The notes under the pieces: generated by a model
What the model saw: the letters and a program-made list of their open reading frames with translations, nothing else
Database searches by the model: none
What the model was told of the DNA's origin: nothing
Translations under genes and position numbers: made by a program
Shown here: positions 11,349 through 21,680 of the stretch, piece after piece
How positions within the stretch are numbered: the stretch's first letter is position 1
How the letters are laid out: every line of letters begins with the position of its first letter
Source of the DNA: Meconema thalassinum
Taxonomy: Eukaryota > Arthropoda > Insecta > Orthoptera > Tettigoniidae
DNA: 64,000 nt
Direction: 5' to 3'
Assembly (NCBI GenBank): GCA_946902985.2
Contig: OX336389.2
Span: 339,672,444-339,736,443, forward strand

Positions 11349-11548
11349 TTACAATATCGTCATGTGGCCTCGTGTATTTTTGTAGTGTGTGTGTATTTGT
11401 AACCGAATCTTGGATTGGGAAGGAGGCAGCCGTGGCCTTGAGCTATCACCCAGCCCGTCATTTGCCTGGAATAGAAGTTGTTGGAAACCACGAAAAGAAT
11501 ACTTATAAAATGGCCAAAATGGGAATCTCTGCTCAGTTTTCACGAGGC
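11349..11548 (-). mobile_element. SINE type S1, tail half, split by the Academ-like element
   Basis: This is the tail and core of an S1 SINE on the minus strand. It stops abruptly after the cacgaggc block. The missing head resumes at 15950, so the two pieces bracket the transposon at 11552-15946. Confidence 0.75.
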
Positions 11549-12070
11549 TTATAGCCCAGGCATTTAAGTCAAAATATCGCCTTAACCTCAAAAAAAAATG
11601 TTATAAAGCTAATTCTTTCAGAATCCATTAATTCGAACCTAGGGAACAACATATCAAAATACTCGGCCGTACATGTGCCGGCTTCCTTGATTTCCAGGCC
11701 TGGAAACCTGGAATTCCAGGAATTTTTCATCGCTGTCCTGGAACGCCCATAAAAACCGAACGACTCGGCCTAGGTAGAAAAAGTGGTGTCAAATGAAAGA
11801 GAAAAGCATGCAGACTCCATATATAAGGTTTTAGGCAATGTTTTTCTCATTTCGGGGTGGATCGTAACAAAACAAACGCGCGAAATTCAAAATTTTTGTA
11901 AGTTTGAATTCATTTGCACGTTTATTAGAGACTAAGACGGCAGCTCATGCAAAAAATGCCGAAGTGAAAATTTCCACAAAGTCATAGGTTGTCCCCCTAT
12001 CAGCTATGAACGGTAGACTTCTGTGACGATGAGAAATTAAGTAACGCCCGTAAACTCGAGTAAGCTATTT

Positions 12071-13528
12071 ATGAGAATAGAGTGTGTTTTGAAAAACGAA
12101 ACTGAAAAAGCGGAGTACTTTCATTATACGCTGGCGCCAACTCCACCCCCTCTTTTTGACGGATGTTCAATGCGCAAAACGGACAAGTCAGCGTTTGCGT
12201 CTCTCTTTAAGCATTCAGAAATTGGCGATCAACTTTGTCCAGAGACCACGTATGTCATTGACGGAGGCTATCTCATGTACGCTGTTAGTTGGCCTCGACT
12301 GGCAACATACGAGGAAATTTGCGACCTTTACGTCAGGCACGTTATGACTCGATACCCATCTGCGGTTGTTTTCGACGGATACAATGGCCAGCCAACTACG
12401 AAAGAAGCGGAGCAAAGGCGACGCGCTGCAAGAGGGACCTGTTTTGATATCGACTTGACCGAACATTCGACATCGACTACATCAATCACAGGCGGACTTT
12501 CTGACGAACAGGAGAAACAAATTTCGACTTATTGATGTACTTGTTTCAAGATTTGAAGCTGAAAAAGTTCGAGTATACCAGGCAACTGGGGACGCTGATC
12601 CTCTCATCGTGCACACTGCTTTGGAGATAGAGAGCTTCGGGAAGTCTGTAGCTGTAGTCGGCAACGATACCGATCTTCTGGCAATGCTGATTGCTAGGCG
12701 TCAGACGGGAGATGTCTTCATGCTGCACCCAGGGACTTCCGTGCCCCGGAAAGCTGTACGATATTGGTGCTATTCAAGATGAAATAGGTGACATGAAGAA
12801 CTGCGTGCTGTACTCCCATGCTGTCTCATGTGGTGACAAAACTTCTGCATTCTACGGGAATGGGAAAAAGAAGGCTTACAAATTGCTTCAAAAAAGTGTG
12901 GATCTTCGGGAAGAAATTGTCAAAACATACACAAATCCATCTGCGAGTCGCAAAGAAGTTTGCACTGTTGGAGAAAAGTTCATAAGGGTACTGTATCCTG
13001 GAGGAAGTGAATTGGAAAATATCGGTTATCTTCGACATCGTGTGTACCAGATGACCATTGCGCGCCAAGGTCTGGCTTCTCAGTTTGAACTTGCGGCTCT
13101 TCCTCCAATAAGGGAAGCTCAACGGCAGCACTCAATGCGGACTTACTTGCAGGTAACTTTCATTGTTTTCCTTTACACTACACGTAGCCTATACAATATT
13201 TTTCTAGTATTTCTCAGGAGAGTTAAATATTTTGAGTTGATTTTAGGTTCAAGAATGGCTGGGAAGAAACCTCAATCCAACAGAGTGGGGCTGGCATACC
13301 ATTGACAACTCTCTTTTGCTCGTTCCCACAACCCTGCCACCAGCTCCTGACTCTCTTCTCCTCCTAATTGCCTGCGATTGCAAGACGGACTGCGGAGTGC
13401 GTTGTGAATGTAGACGATCCGGCCAAGAGTGCTCAGAAATGTTCTCTCAATGTCACGGACAAAATTGTGATAAGGCAGTACATCGTTATGAAACAGATCA
13501 GGATCTAGATACACCCGATGTCACTTAA
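12071..13528 (+). pseudogene. XPG/FEN-like nuclease plus Cys8 C-terminus of Academ-type transposase
   Basis: Three frames together carry one protein. Segment 1 (12071 to about 12498) includes YVIDGGYLMYAV (Asp64) and AVVFDGYNGQP (Asp102) with a following basic KEAEQRRR. This resembles the N-terminal XPG region. Segment 2 (about 12498-12760, another frame) has YQATGDADPLIV and VVGNDTDLLAM, matching the acidic metal-binding part of FEN/PIN nucleases. Segment 3 (to 13152) ends ...YLQ, then a 94-bp GT-AG intron (13153-13246). The final exon reads VQEWLGRNLNPTEWGW. It ends in a cluster of exactly eight cysteines (LIACDCKTDC, RCEC, QEC, SQC, QNC). Two frameshifts, near 12500 and 12760, break it. 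No helicase or other large N-terminal transposase part is present. Confidence 0.75.
13153..13246 (+). other. Predicted 94-bp GT-AG intron in the nuclease gene
   Basis: The donor is CAG|GTAACT and the acceptor is TTTTAG|GTT. Removing the interval joins TYLQ to VQEWLG in frame, matching the uninterrupted order expected for this protein family. It contains in-frame stops relative to the preceding exon's frame when extended. Confidence 0.7.
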
Positions 13529-13889
13529 ACTACCAGTTTCTTGTATTACACCTTTTAATCCAATGCCTTTTTCCTATGGTTTCGACAGCTTAACGCATAA
13601 TTAATTATTCTATGTGTAAATACAAATTTCATCTTGTGTTTCTTCCGTAGAAAAACAAGAAGTTCCGTGAAGAACTATACAGCCTACTTTTCATGCCAAT
13701 GATTATTCTACAGTATATGAACCTATCTAGAATAATGACGAAATTAAGTTGGTAATTTCGAAATATCTAATTAGTTCAAAATATACCTGGTATAATGTAG
13801 CCTAATAGAGCACTACAGTTGGCAGCCCTGGCGACTGAATATATTCTTAGTTCAATCTCTTAAGGTACAGAATACAAAATTTGATTGAA

Positions 13890-15189
13890 GTCCAATGGAC
13901 GTTACATGCAGTTAGACATTGGATCTATCAGCACGCGTAAAAGCATGTTGCCAACAATACCATGCGTGTGCTGGTCAGAAATAATCAGAAATATTATGAT
14001 ATCTTGTTGTGCCAATTTTGGATGAAATCCATTTGTTAGTATAGAAGTTACATGTATTTTAAAATTGGACATATCAGCAGGCATAAAATCATGTTGGCAG
14101 CACTGCCTTGTATTAATTACTCCAAATTAATCTAGAATGTCAGGTGCTATACATGTGCAAAGTATAGAGCTGTTGGCTTGCATACTTTCTGGTATATTGA
14201 TATTAGTGTAAAATAAATATAGACAGCATTTATTAACAGTTGGCAGCTCTGATTGCTCTTAACAATACTTATAGTCATATCTGTTATGGTACACATAGCA
14301 CATACGAAATTTGGTTGAAATCCAACTGATAGTATAGAAGTTACATGTATTTAAAAATTGGTCGTATCAGCAGGCTTATAATCATGTTGGTAGAACTGAC
14401 GTATATAAGTTACTCGAAATTAATCTAAAATGTCAGAATATACGTGTGCATAGTTTAAAGCTGTTGGCTTGCATACTTTCTGATATATTGGTATTTGGAT
14501 AAAAAATAAAGAGAGCAATTATTAACAGTTGGCAGCCCTGGTGGCTCTTAAGAATACGCTCAGTCATATCTGTTTATGTACAGATATTACATACAAAATT
14601 TGGTTGAAATCCAATTGATAGTGTAGAAGTTATATGCATTTAAACATTGGACATATCAGAAGGCTTAAAATTATTTTGGCAACACTGTCATGGTTGGCCA
14701 CCTGGAAATTAAACTGAAATAGTATTATCTACATGTGTGCCAATTTTGGAATAGCTCCCATGCATACCTTGCATGATATACAACATGGAGCTCAAATTTC
14801 TAGTGCGTTTTTTCAGCAGTTGGTAGCACTGAGATCATTTTCAAATATGGACGTGAGATATTCCGGTGCACATCTTTACTCATACTAAATTTGGTTTAAA
14901 TCCAATTGATAGTGTAGAAGTTAAATGCATTTAAACATTGTACCTATCAGAAGGCTTAAAATTATTTTTGCAACACTGTCATGGTTGGCCTCCTGGAAAT
15001 TAAACTGAAATAGTATTATCTCCATGTGTGCCAATTTTGGAATAGCTCCCATGCATACCTTGCAAGATATCCAACATGGAGCTCAAATTTCTAGTGCGCT
15101 TTTTCAACAGTTGGTAGCACTGACATCATTTTCAAATATGGACGTGAGATATTCCGGTGCACATCTTTACTCATACTAAATTTGGTTTT
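13890..15189. repeat. About 290-bp tandem repeats (roughly 4.5 copies) inside the Academ-like element
   Basis: A landmark (ttggttgaaatccaattgat or a variant) recurs near 14017, 14311, 14601 and 14891, with an incomplete copy near 13880. The period is 290-292 bp. The last two full units are very similar, while earlier ones are more diverged. The array ends near 15189, followed by a GACAGACAGACA-rich stretch to about 15280. Confidence 0.8.
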
Positions 15190-15949
15190 GATTGCTGCAG
15201 CCGTTTAGGAGTTGATAGGGGGGGACACACACACAGCCAGACAGACCGACAGACAGAAGGACAGACAGACAGACACACATTTTCCCGGATCGATCTCATA
15301 AGTCTACTTTTTCCTCATTTTTGCAAAATGTAAAAAGTAGGCTAAAAATCATTAGCTCAACCTTTACTTTCCAGGTGCTAACCGATTAGGCTAAAACCCC
15401 GACGACACAACGCAACCCTGCACTGTCAACTGACAGCTACTACACGTTTAATTTTCGCTATAAGTTTACAATAATAAACGTAAAGCAAACATGACAGATG
15501 GTCTTAAAAGCTACAAATGTGGTCTTAGTAATATCACGCCTGATTTTTTGGTATATACTTCATTTTCAGTCGTTGCTGTACCTGCAGCAAAAATCAAACC
15601 TCAAAAATTTTGAATTTCGCGCTTTTTTGTTTTGTTTTTTGTTACAATCTACCCCGAAAGGAGAAAAATATTGCCTAAAGTCTTATATATGGAATCTGCA
15701 TGCTTTTTTCTTCCATTTGATACTACCTTTTTCTACCTAGGCCGAGTCGTTCGTTTTTTACGGGCGTTCCAGGATGGCGATGAGGAATTCCTGGAATTCC
15801 AGGTTTCCAGGCCTGGAAATCAAGGAAGCCGGCACATGTACGCCCGAGTATTTTGATATGTTGTTCCCTAGGGTCGAATTAATGGGTTGAGACAAAATTA
15901 GCTTTATAACATTTTTGGGACCTAAAAACCTTATTTTCCTGGGCTATTA

Positions 15950-16046
15950 GTGTACCCCGTTCCAGCCCTCAGATCAGAACATGGAATCGAACCTGGAACT
16001 CAGGGTTGACTGCCAGGAATGCTAACCATTGCGCCACGAGGTGGAC
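15950..16046 (-). mobile_element. SINE type S1, head half, right of the Academ-like element
   Basis: It continues the interrupted S1 from gtgtaccccgttccagccct to the tRNA-like head, which ends gcgccacgaggtgg. Confidence 0.75.
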
Positions 16047-16231
16047 AGATAGCTGCGTACACACGCCCACGTTTTGTTTTATTTTGTGGTATAATATTTC
16101 ATTCAGGTTAGGGTGTATAAATACTTGTTTTCCCGCTAGTGTAATTGGGCACAATTTGTGTTGACCTACTGGAAAGCTTTCTTAATAGAACTAGGCAACA
16201 CTGAAAAATGGCTTCTGATAATTCAATATGA

Positions 16232-16705
16232 CGCCACCGTAGCGTAGCGATCAGCATGGTTAGCTGCCGCCCCGGAGGTCGTGGGTTCGATTCCCGGCTC
16301 TGCCACGAAATTTGAAAAGTGGTATGAGGACTGGAACGGGGTCTACTCAGCCTCGGGTGGTCAAAATGAGTAGAGGGGGTTCGATTCCCACCTCAGACAT
16401 CCTCGAAGTGGTTTTCCGTGGTTTCCCACTTCGTCTTCGGGCAAATGCCGGGATGGTACCTTCTGTAAGGCAACGGCCGCCTCCTTCCCTCTTCCTAGCC
16501 TATCCATCCCAGTCTTCCATCCCTTCCCCTCCCTCATGAGGCCCCTGTTCGCTTTGCAGGTGAGGCCGCCTGGGCGAAGTGCTGATCACACCTCCCCAGT
16601 TGTATCCATTCTTACCAGATTTTCCACTGGACACTGCCCATAGAGGCGGTAGTGGTGAGTTCCCTCGCTGAGTCCGTGGGAACCACCAACCTAGAGGGTA
16701 AATTG
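16232..16705 (+). mobile_element. SINE type S1b (long form), plus strand
   Basis: It shares the S1 head and core (GTGGGTTCGATTCCCGG, then GGTTTTCCGTGGTTTCCCAC). It continues into a longer tail of about 200 bp (catgaggcccctgttcgc to aaccaccaacctagagg). It lies tail-to-tail with the copy starting at 16826. A TA microsatellite follows near 16717. Confidence 0.85.
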
Positions 16706-16825
16706 ACTAAATAAAATATATATATATATATGTAGAGAGAGATATACTTCACAGTGGTAAATTACAATAAAACTGCTGATCAATTTAGATTAAAACCATC
16801 CGATAATGAACAGTTTACATTTCAA

Positions 16826-17100
16826 TAATAATAATAATCTTCTTCTTAGTCGTTTACCCTCCAGGTTGGTGGAACCCACGGACTCAGCGAGGGAACTCAC
16901 CACTACCGCCTCTACGGGCAGTGTCCTAGAGCTGGGAACATCTAATCGGAGGGGATACAACTGGTGAGGTGTGATTGGCACCTCGCCCAGGCGGCCTCAC
17001 CTGCAAAGCGAACAGGGGCCTCATGAGGGAAGGTAATGGAAGGGCAGGATGGATAGGCAAGGAAGAGGGAAGGAGGCGGCCGTGGCCTTGAAGAAGGTAC
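16826..17100 (-). mobile_element. SINE type S1b, tail half, interrupted by the LTR element
   Basis: Minus-strand S1b tail and body, stopping at ...aaggtac at 17100. The rest resumes at 28386 with gtaccatccc. Dropping one GTAC restores the continuous SINE. Confidence 0.9.
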
Positions 17101-17177
17101 TGCCCCCGTAATTGAATTATATAGAGACCACGGTGGCTATATTGAAATTATAATTAGAGTTATGGTTGTCATAGTTA

Positions 17178-17261
17178 TGACGTGGGTAGTCATGACGTAC
17201 GCACGGATGACGTAAATGTTATGCCAGCAGGCTACTTGAGCTGAGATTCTCAGTGACGTCA
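17178..17261 (+). promoter_or_regulatory. Cluster of four TGACGT (CRE/ATF-type) motifs in the LTR
   Basis: TGACGT occurs at 17178, 17193, 17208 and 17254, the last as the full palindrome TGACGTCA. All four are kept in the 3' LTR (24562-24645). Such half-sites bind bZIP factors of the CREB/ATF group in animals. A role as an LTR enhancer is inferred. Confidence 0.45.
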
Positions 17262-20200
17262 GCATTTAGTCGAGAATGTTCCAAGATTTACGACGCAGTC
17301 GCAGGAAACGAGGAATTCTGCTGAGGAAGAAACTATGCTATTGGAGGAGAGGCATGAACCAATGAACGATAGTTTAAAGGAAGACGGAGATTGCTGAAAC
17401 TATGGTATTTTTATTACTTTTGGAATGCAGAATTGTGGAAATCCATTTGCAGTAAAGGCATTGATTTGGAATTTTGGTGAAATTTATTTTCAGTTTTTGA
17501 ATTTTGAAAATCCGTCATGTATTAACGAAGTTGGAAGTTTTAGCGATGACGCAGTATCACGCTTTGGAAGGGATGGAAACGCCCCTCGAGAAGTTAATAA
17601 AAGGGCTTGCGCAGAAGAGAGGAGCCTCTTTCGTTCTCTGATCATTCTGAGATCTCATTCTCAGATCATCGAAGTATATTTGTGAAAGTTCTTTTCTTAT
17701 ACATTCATTATAGTGAGACGTCGAAGTGAACAGCAGTGAAAAGAATCGTCTTTATAACGCGTGGCGAGGCCACTATATTAACGAGATCCAAGTCAAACTA
17801 GGTGAAGTTGAAACGGACCTTAGAAAGCTTCTACAAGTTTAGCTTCGAACAGTTAGCGGTCACCGATAAGCTAATTGTATTGTGCAGTGCTACATGCAGT
17901 TATAGAGAAAAGCTGAACAATTTCGACCGATTAGTTTAAAGGATATTAGCAGTTTTATACGACTGACAAAAGTGATTATCTCGCCACAAGAGAAGCACTT
18001 TCGTATAGCCAGAATCAACGCAAGGCTGACGCTGCGAGTGGAATAGAAAGACTTCAGATTGCTTGGTTACAGAACGATACAGTATAATGGAGCAATTGAA
18101 TACGGCAGTTTGTTCTTCTGACACTACAACCGAAGAGCAGATGGAAGGCTAAAAGGGCTTATTGCAATTGGGACATACTTCAACGGAGTAAGATAGCGAC
18201 ATGGAACTTCGCTAATTGCTATTCCACACAAGCGAACATGCGGTGAATACCATCTACACCCATGTTTCGTAATTAAAGGCTGAATACCATCGAACAGCCA
18301 TAGAAACAATTTCATACTCTGAATATGAATAATTTCTTCGGAAATTTCTACAAAACTTCATGGCGATTGTCTACTGGAACTTCAGGGAATTTTTCAAGAG
18401 AGGTCAGGGATATCCCGACTCACAAAGAAGATTATTGCCGGAAGGATGTCTATTCGTCTTCGAGGAGCAGAGCGATTCACGGAGAAGGAAGCAGTTCGAT
18501 TCTCCGAGGGTGCTATTTCCTATTTCGAGGATGGAGCTCAACTTTAACGTGGTGAAATGGATCCATCAGCAGTCTTCTTTGGGGAATTTTCCTCTGGAAC
18601 GTCAATCGGCAGATAAGGTAGTCGTGAACGTTTATTGTATTTGAGTTTACTAATGATGTTTGAGCAACCATTTTTCCCATATTTTTATCCTCATGTATTT
18701 TGCCCTATTTTCTTGTTGAGATTCCTATTCTCAGTACACCTTGATGAGTTTTGCATTTTTCGACGATTTATTAAGACATTGTTATGTCATGGGCATAGTT
18801 AATGATTTTGAATCAGTTGAGACTGATATTTAGATTTTTCAGTAATTAATATTTTTTGTAGTCACGATTTGACTGTAAGTTAATGATTTTTTTTATGGCA
18901 GATTTAAATTCAGACAGCGTGTCATTTTATTAAAGTAATTCAACCCCAGTTTAATTACTTTGACCAATTTTCTGTCATCATCAAGAAGGAAGAACATTTA
19001 ATTGATTTTAGAGCGTTAAAATCTCTTACGTTGTCGACGATCTTGGAAATACTAGTCGTTATTTGTATTGATTGCAACAAAGACATTTACCGTCAGTTAT
19101 GAATGAACATTGCATTATAGACACTTTTGTGAAAGAGTAACTTTAATAATGAATTATTGAATGCATTAAAGTCAAGTACTTTTGTTAGGAGTTTTTCTCA
19201 ATTAGAGAATTATATAACGATGTTTGCATTCCCCAGTCTAATTGGATTCTATTCGACTACTTTGCATTTTAGTCGCACTTTATTTGAAGATAGTATTTTT
19301 ATACTGCTATTTCTTTTAAGATGTTAATCTTAAATTTTTGATAGACCAGACAGGCGTATATAAGCGTATTCACTATTAAATTTGTTTGTGATTGGCAAGT
19401 TTTGACTTCATTTCGGTTCATGAATGAAATCCACGAAGGTTAAATAGAAAAACAGTTTTGAAACTATTAATGATTAAAATTTTTTTTTAAAGTGGAACTA
19501 TGAATGTATAATCGCTAGTGCAGCGCGTGTTGAAAGTCGCTGAGATATAATGCCCTTGAATATGAAGGAGGTTCCCACAGGAATTAATGTTAAAGAATTA
19601 TTTGTGGAAGTTTTGTAAGTGATGTGGAAGTTTTAATGCCATATAGATTAATATATGATGATTTTGGGCATATTTTTAATGCAGACTGTGCATTAACTTG
19701 TTAGCGAAGGATTTTCCGCTGGAGTAAGATTGTTATAGTTCGTTGAAAATTAATCAAGTGATTTACTGTTATAATTAACACGAGTTTTGAAAGAATTTGA
19801 GATAAGATTTTGAATGAAGGTTGCCGTCACAAATCATTATTAAAACCTTTATTAAACCAGATTGTGACATTAACATGTATAACTAACCTTCATTGGTCGA
19901 TTATATTAAACAGGATTATAAAATTATCAACCGAATGAACATGTGGTTAATGTATTTATTAAATTAATAATTTAAACAATTTAAATGTTAATATTGTAAA
20001 TAATTGCTGTAAATATTTTTGAAAATAATATGGAACGAGAGTGATGTTAAAGGCGTGCTTATAATATTTTTATTGTCTTTGACAAATATTATAAACAATT
20101 TCTAATTGTTATAAATAATTTATGTGATTTTGTTATAAACATTTAAGAGCTAATTAAACATTTGGATTGAACTTAACAAGTTTAAAGGAATTAACATAAT

Positions 20201-20424
20201 GATCCAATAGGATGTGAGCAAAGTACTTGAAAGATTTGCGTAAATATAATGTGAGTTGTCTCGTAGACATTTAAAAGCTTGAGAGAACAGGCTGTACTCT
20301 TACGTAACTTAACACGTGAGAAGGGAGTGCATTTGACCAGTATGCAACAGGCTGAGGGTAGCCCGCAGCTGTGCCAACATATGGTTCTCAGAGAGTGAGG
20401 TCGTACACACTCTGGCCTTGCGAC

Positions 20425-20679
20425 TATAAATACCATTCTCATGTTTATTAAAAGGAAACCAAATGCTCTATATATGTCACACCCTGACGTCCTTCTCCAA
20501 TCCAATAGTGTTATGAATATTACGTTATTTGAAGCTCTTGGGAGCTAAAATGTTTTATATCATGTTGTATGATAATTTTTGCAAGTCCTACTGGAGGACG
20601 TAGTCAGATTGACTTAGGCTACTGATAGCCACGTTGTTTTTGTTGTGTTAGTAAAATCATACCCTTTATTAGAAATAAA
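20425..20679 (+). promoter_or_regulatory. Candidate TATA box and polyadenylation signal of the LTR
   Basis: TATAAATA (20425-20432) lies about 240 bp upstream of AATAAA (20674-20679), and T/GT-rich DNA follows. This spacing would give a compact R region. The same pair is at 27809-27816 and 28058-28063. An alternative start near 17630, after TTAATAAAAGGG, would make R about 3 kb long. Confidence 0.4.
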
Positions 20680-21001
20680 GCTTTTGTACAGTTCAAAGTT
20701 CTCGTCTTCGTTTTTGGTTCATTTTTAAATGTCATGGTGGAGGTTATTGTGTGAACAGACTTTAGTGATCCTGTTGTCAACTCAAACCCCGAGATAATTA
20801 AGAGGTAAGTAACGGTGAGTATGAACCCCCGTCTATTTTGGTGTGTTCCACAATGATTTCCTGTGAACTTCTGTGCTCTTATCTCGATAGTGTCTGTCAG
20901 TGCCATTTTCATTGATGTAGCTGAGCCGGTGCGATTGATAATTGGCAATCCGATTGAGGGGGCGGATTTCTGACAGCCTACTATCCAGGTAAACGGGGAC
21001 A

Positions 21002-21281
21002 GAAAGATTGGCGCAGTCAACGTGTGGGGCTTGTTCAACAACACTGGATCACCAGGTTGAACAATAGAAAGATTGGCGACCCAAGAACGTGGGGATGAGT
21101 CAACAGAAAGATTGGCGCAGTCAACGTGTGGGGCATGTTCAACAACACTGGATCACCAGGTTGAACAATAGAAAGATTGGCGCACCTAAAACGTTGGGGC
21201 TCGATTCAACAAAACTGGATTACCAGGTTGAACGCCAGTAAGAGTGGCAAACCTAAAACGTGAGGTTCGATTAGACTCAAA
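21002..21281 (+). repeat. Primer-binding-site array with repeated stem-loops
   Basis: Five direct repeats start at 21002, 21067, 21106, 21171 and 21238. Four begin GAAAGATTGGCG and the last is degraded. Units 1 and 3 differ by one base over 65 bp (period 104 bp). In units 1, 3 and 4 the second half can fold, with outer arms GTTCAAC/GTTGAAC (unit 4: ATTCAAC) around inner CTGG/CCAG arms. These lie at 21033-21062, 21137-21166 and 21204-21233. Candidate roles are priming, RNA dimerisation or packaging. Confidence 0.85.
21009..21018 (+). promoter_or_regulatory. Primer-binding site, tRNA-Ser-like
   Basis: TGGCGCAGTC begins eight bases after the end of the 5' LTR. It is complementary to a tRNA 3' end of the form GACTGCGCCA. 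From memory, this is the tRNA-Ser primer used by Drosophila 17.6/297-type elements. The identical ten bases recur in repeat unit 3. Confidence 0.65.
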
Positions 21282-21680
21282 TAAAGAGGTTGATTCTTTG
21301 TTAGATGTCTAGGCCAATTGTAGTATTTAAGAGTGTGATTATATAGGAATTAAATGTTGTATTGTGTTAGGAAAATTACACTCAGAAAAGATCAGATCTT
21401 ATACAACTTGAGAAAGGTTAAATGGGCTGGAAACTTAGAAAAATCGCCTATAATCTGGAATCTTATTTTATTTGACCGGCTTATGACATTTCAGTCATAT
21501 TAAGGATAAAATTAAATTATTTGGATTGTAAATGTAAATTATTTGTGTTAGGATATTTTAAAATGAGCCAAAGAAATTTGAACATGTGCTTGAGTTTGTT
21601 TCAACATGAAGTATCTTCGAAGGTTAATTATAAGGTAGTTATAAGTTAGATTTAAGACAGAAAATTGATCAAAATTATAT

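Larger units (their letters stand above)
11552..15946. mobile_element. Academ-like DNA transposon, 4,395 bp, decayed
   Basis: The element starts TAGCCCAGG and ends CCTGGGCTA. It is bounded by TTA at 11549-11551 and 15947-15949. The S1 SINE it interrupts reads through as if TTA was present once. Beyond the nine terminal bases the ends diverge, but strong inverted similarity resumes from about 11598 to 11915 and 15590 to 15920. This includes the block with ccaggcctggaaacctggaa. It encodes a broken XPG/FEN-like protein with an eight-Cys tail. To my knowledge, Academ transposons combine 3-4-bp duplications with XPG-nuclease and Cys-rich domains, so that is my assignment. PIF/Harbinger also makes 3-bp TWA duplications but encodes different proteins. 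Confidence 0.7.
17101..21001 (+). repeat. 5' LTR, 3,901 bp
   Basis: It starts TGCCCCCGTAATTG and ends GGTAAACGGGGACA. It has no long coding frame and is mostly AT-rich from about 18650 to 20200. Candidate promoter signals occur at two places: TTAATAAAAGGG near 17595 and TATAAATA at 20425-20432. A polyadenylation signal AATAAA is at 20674-20679. LTRs of most insect retroelements are a few hundred bases, so this is exceptionally long. Confidence 0.92.

Noticed and set aside
14000..15190. CRISPR-like array
   Set aside because: The repeats are about 290 bp, contiguous and without spacers, in a eukaryotic transposon.
18360..18644. 94-codon frame in the 5' LTR, repeated in the 3' LTR
   Set aside because: Identical copies are expected because the LTRs are identical. 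No domain or codon bias suggests a real gene.
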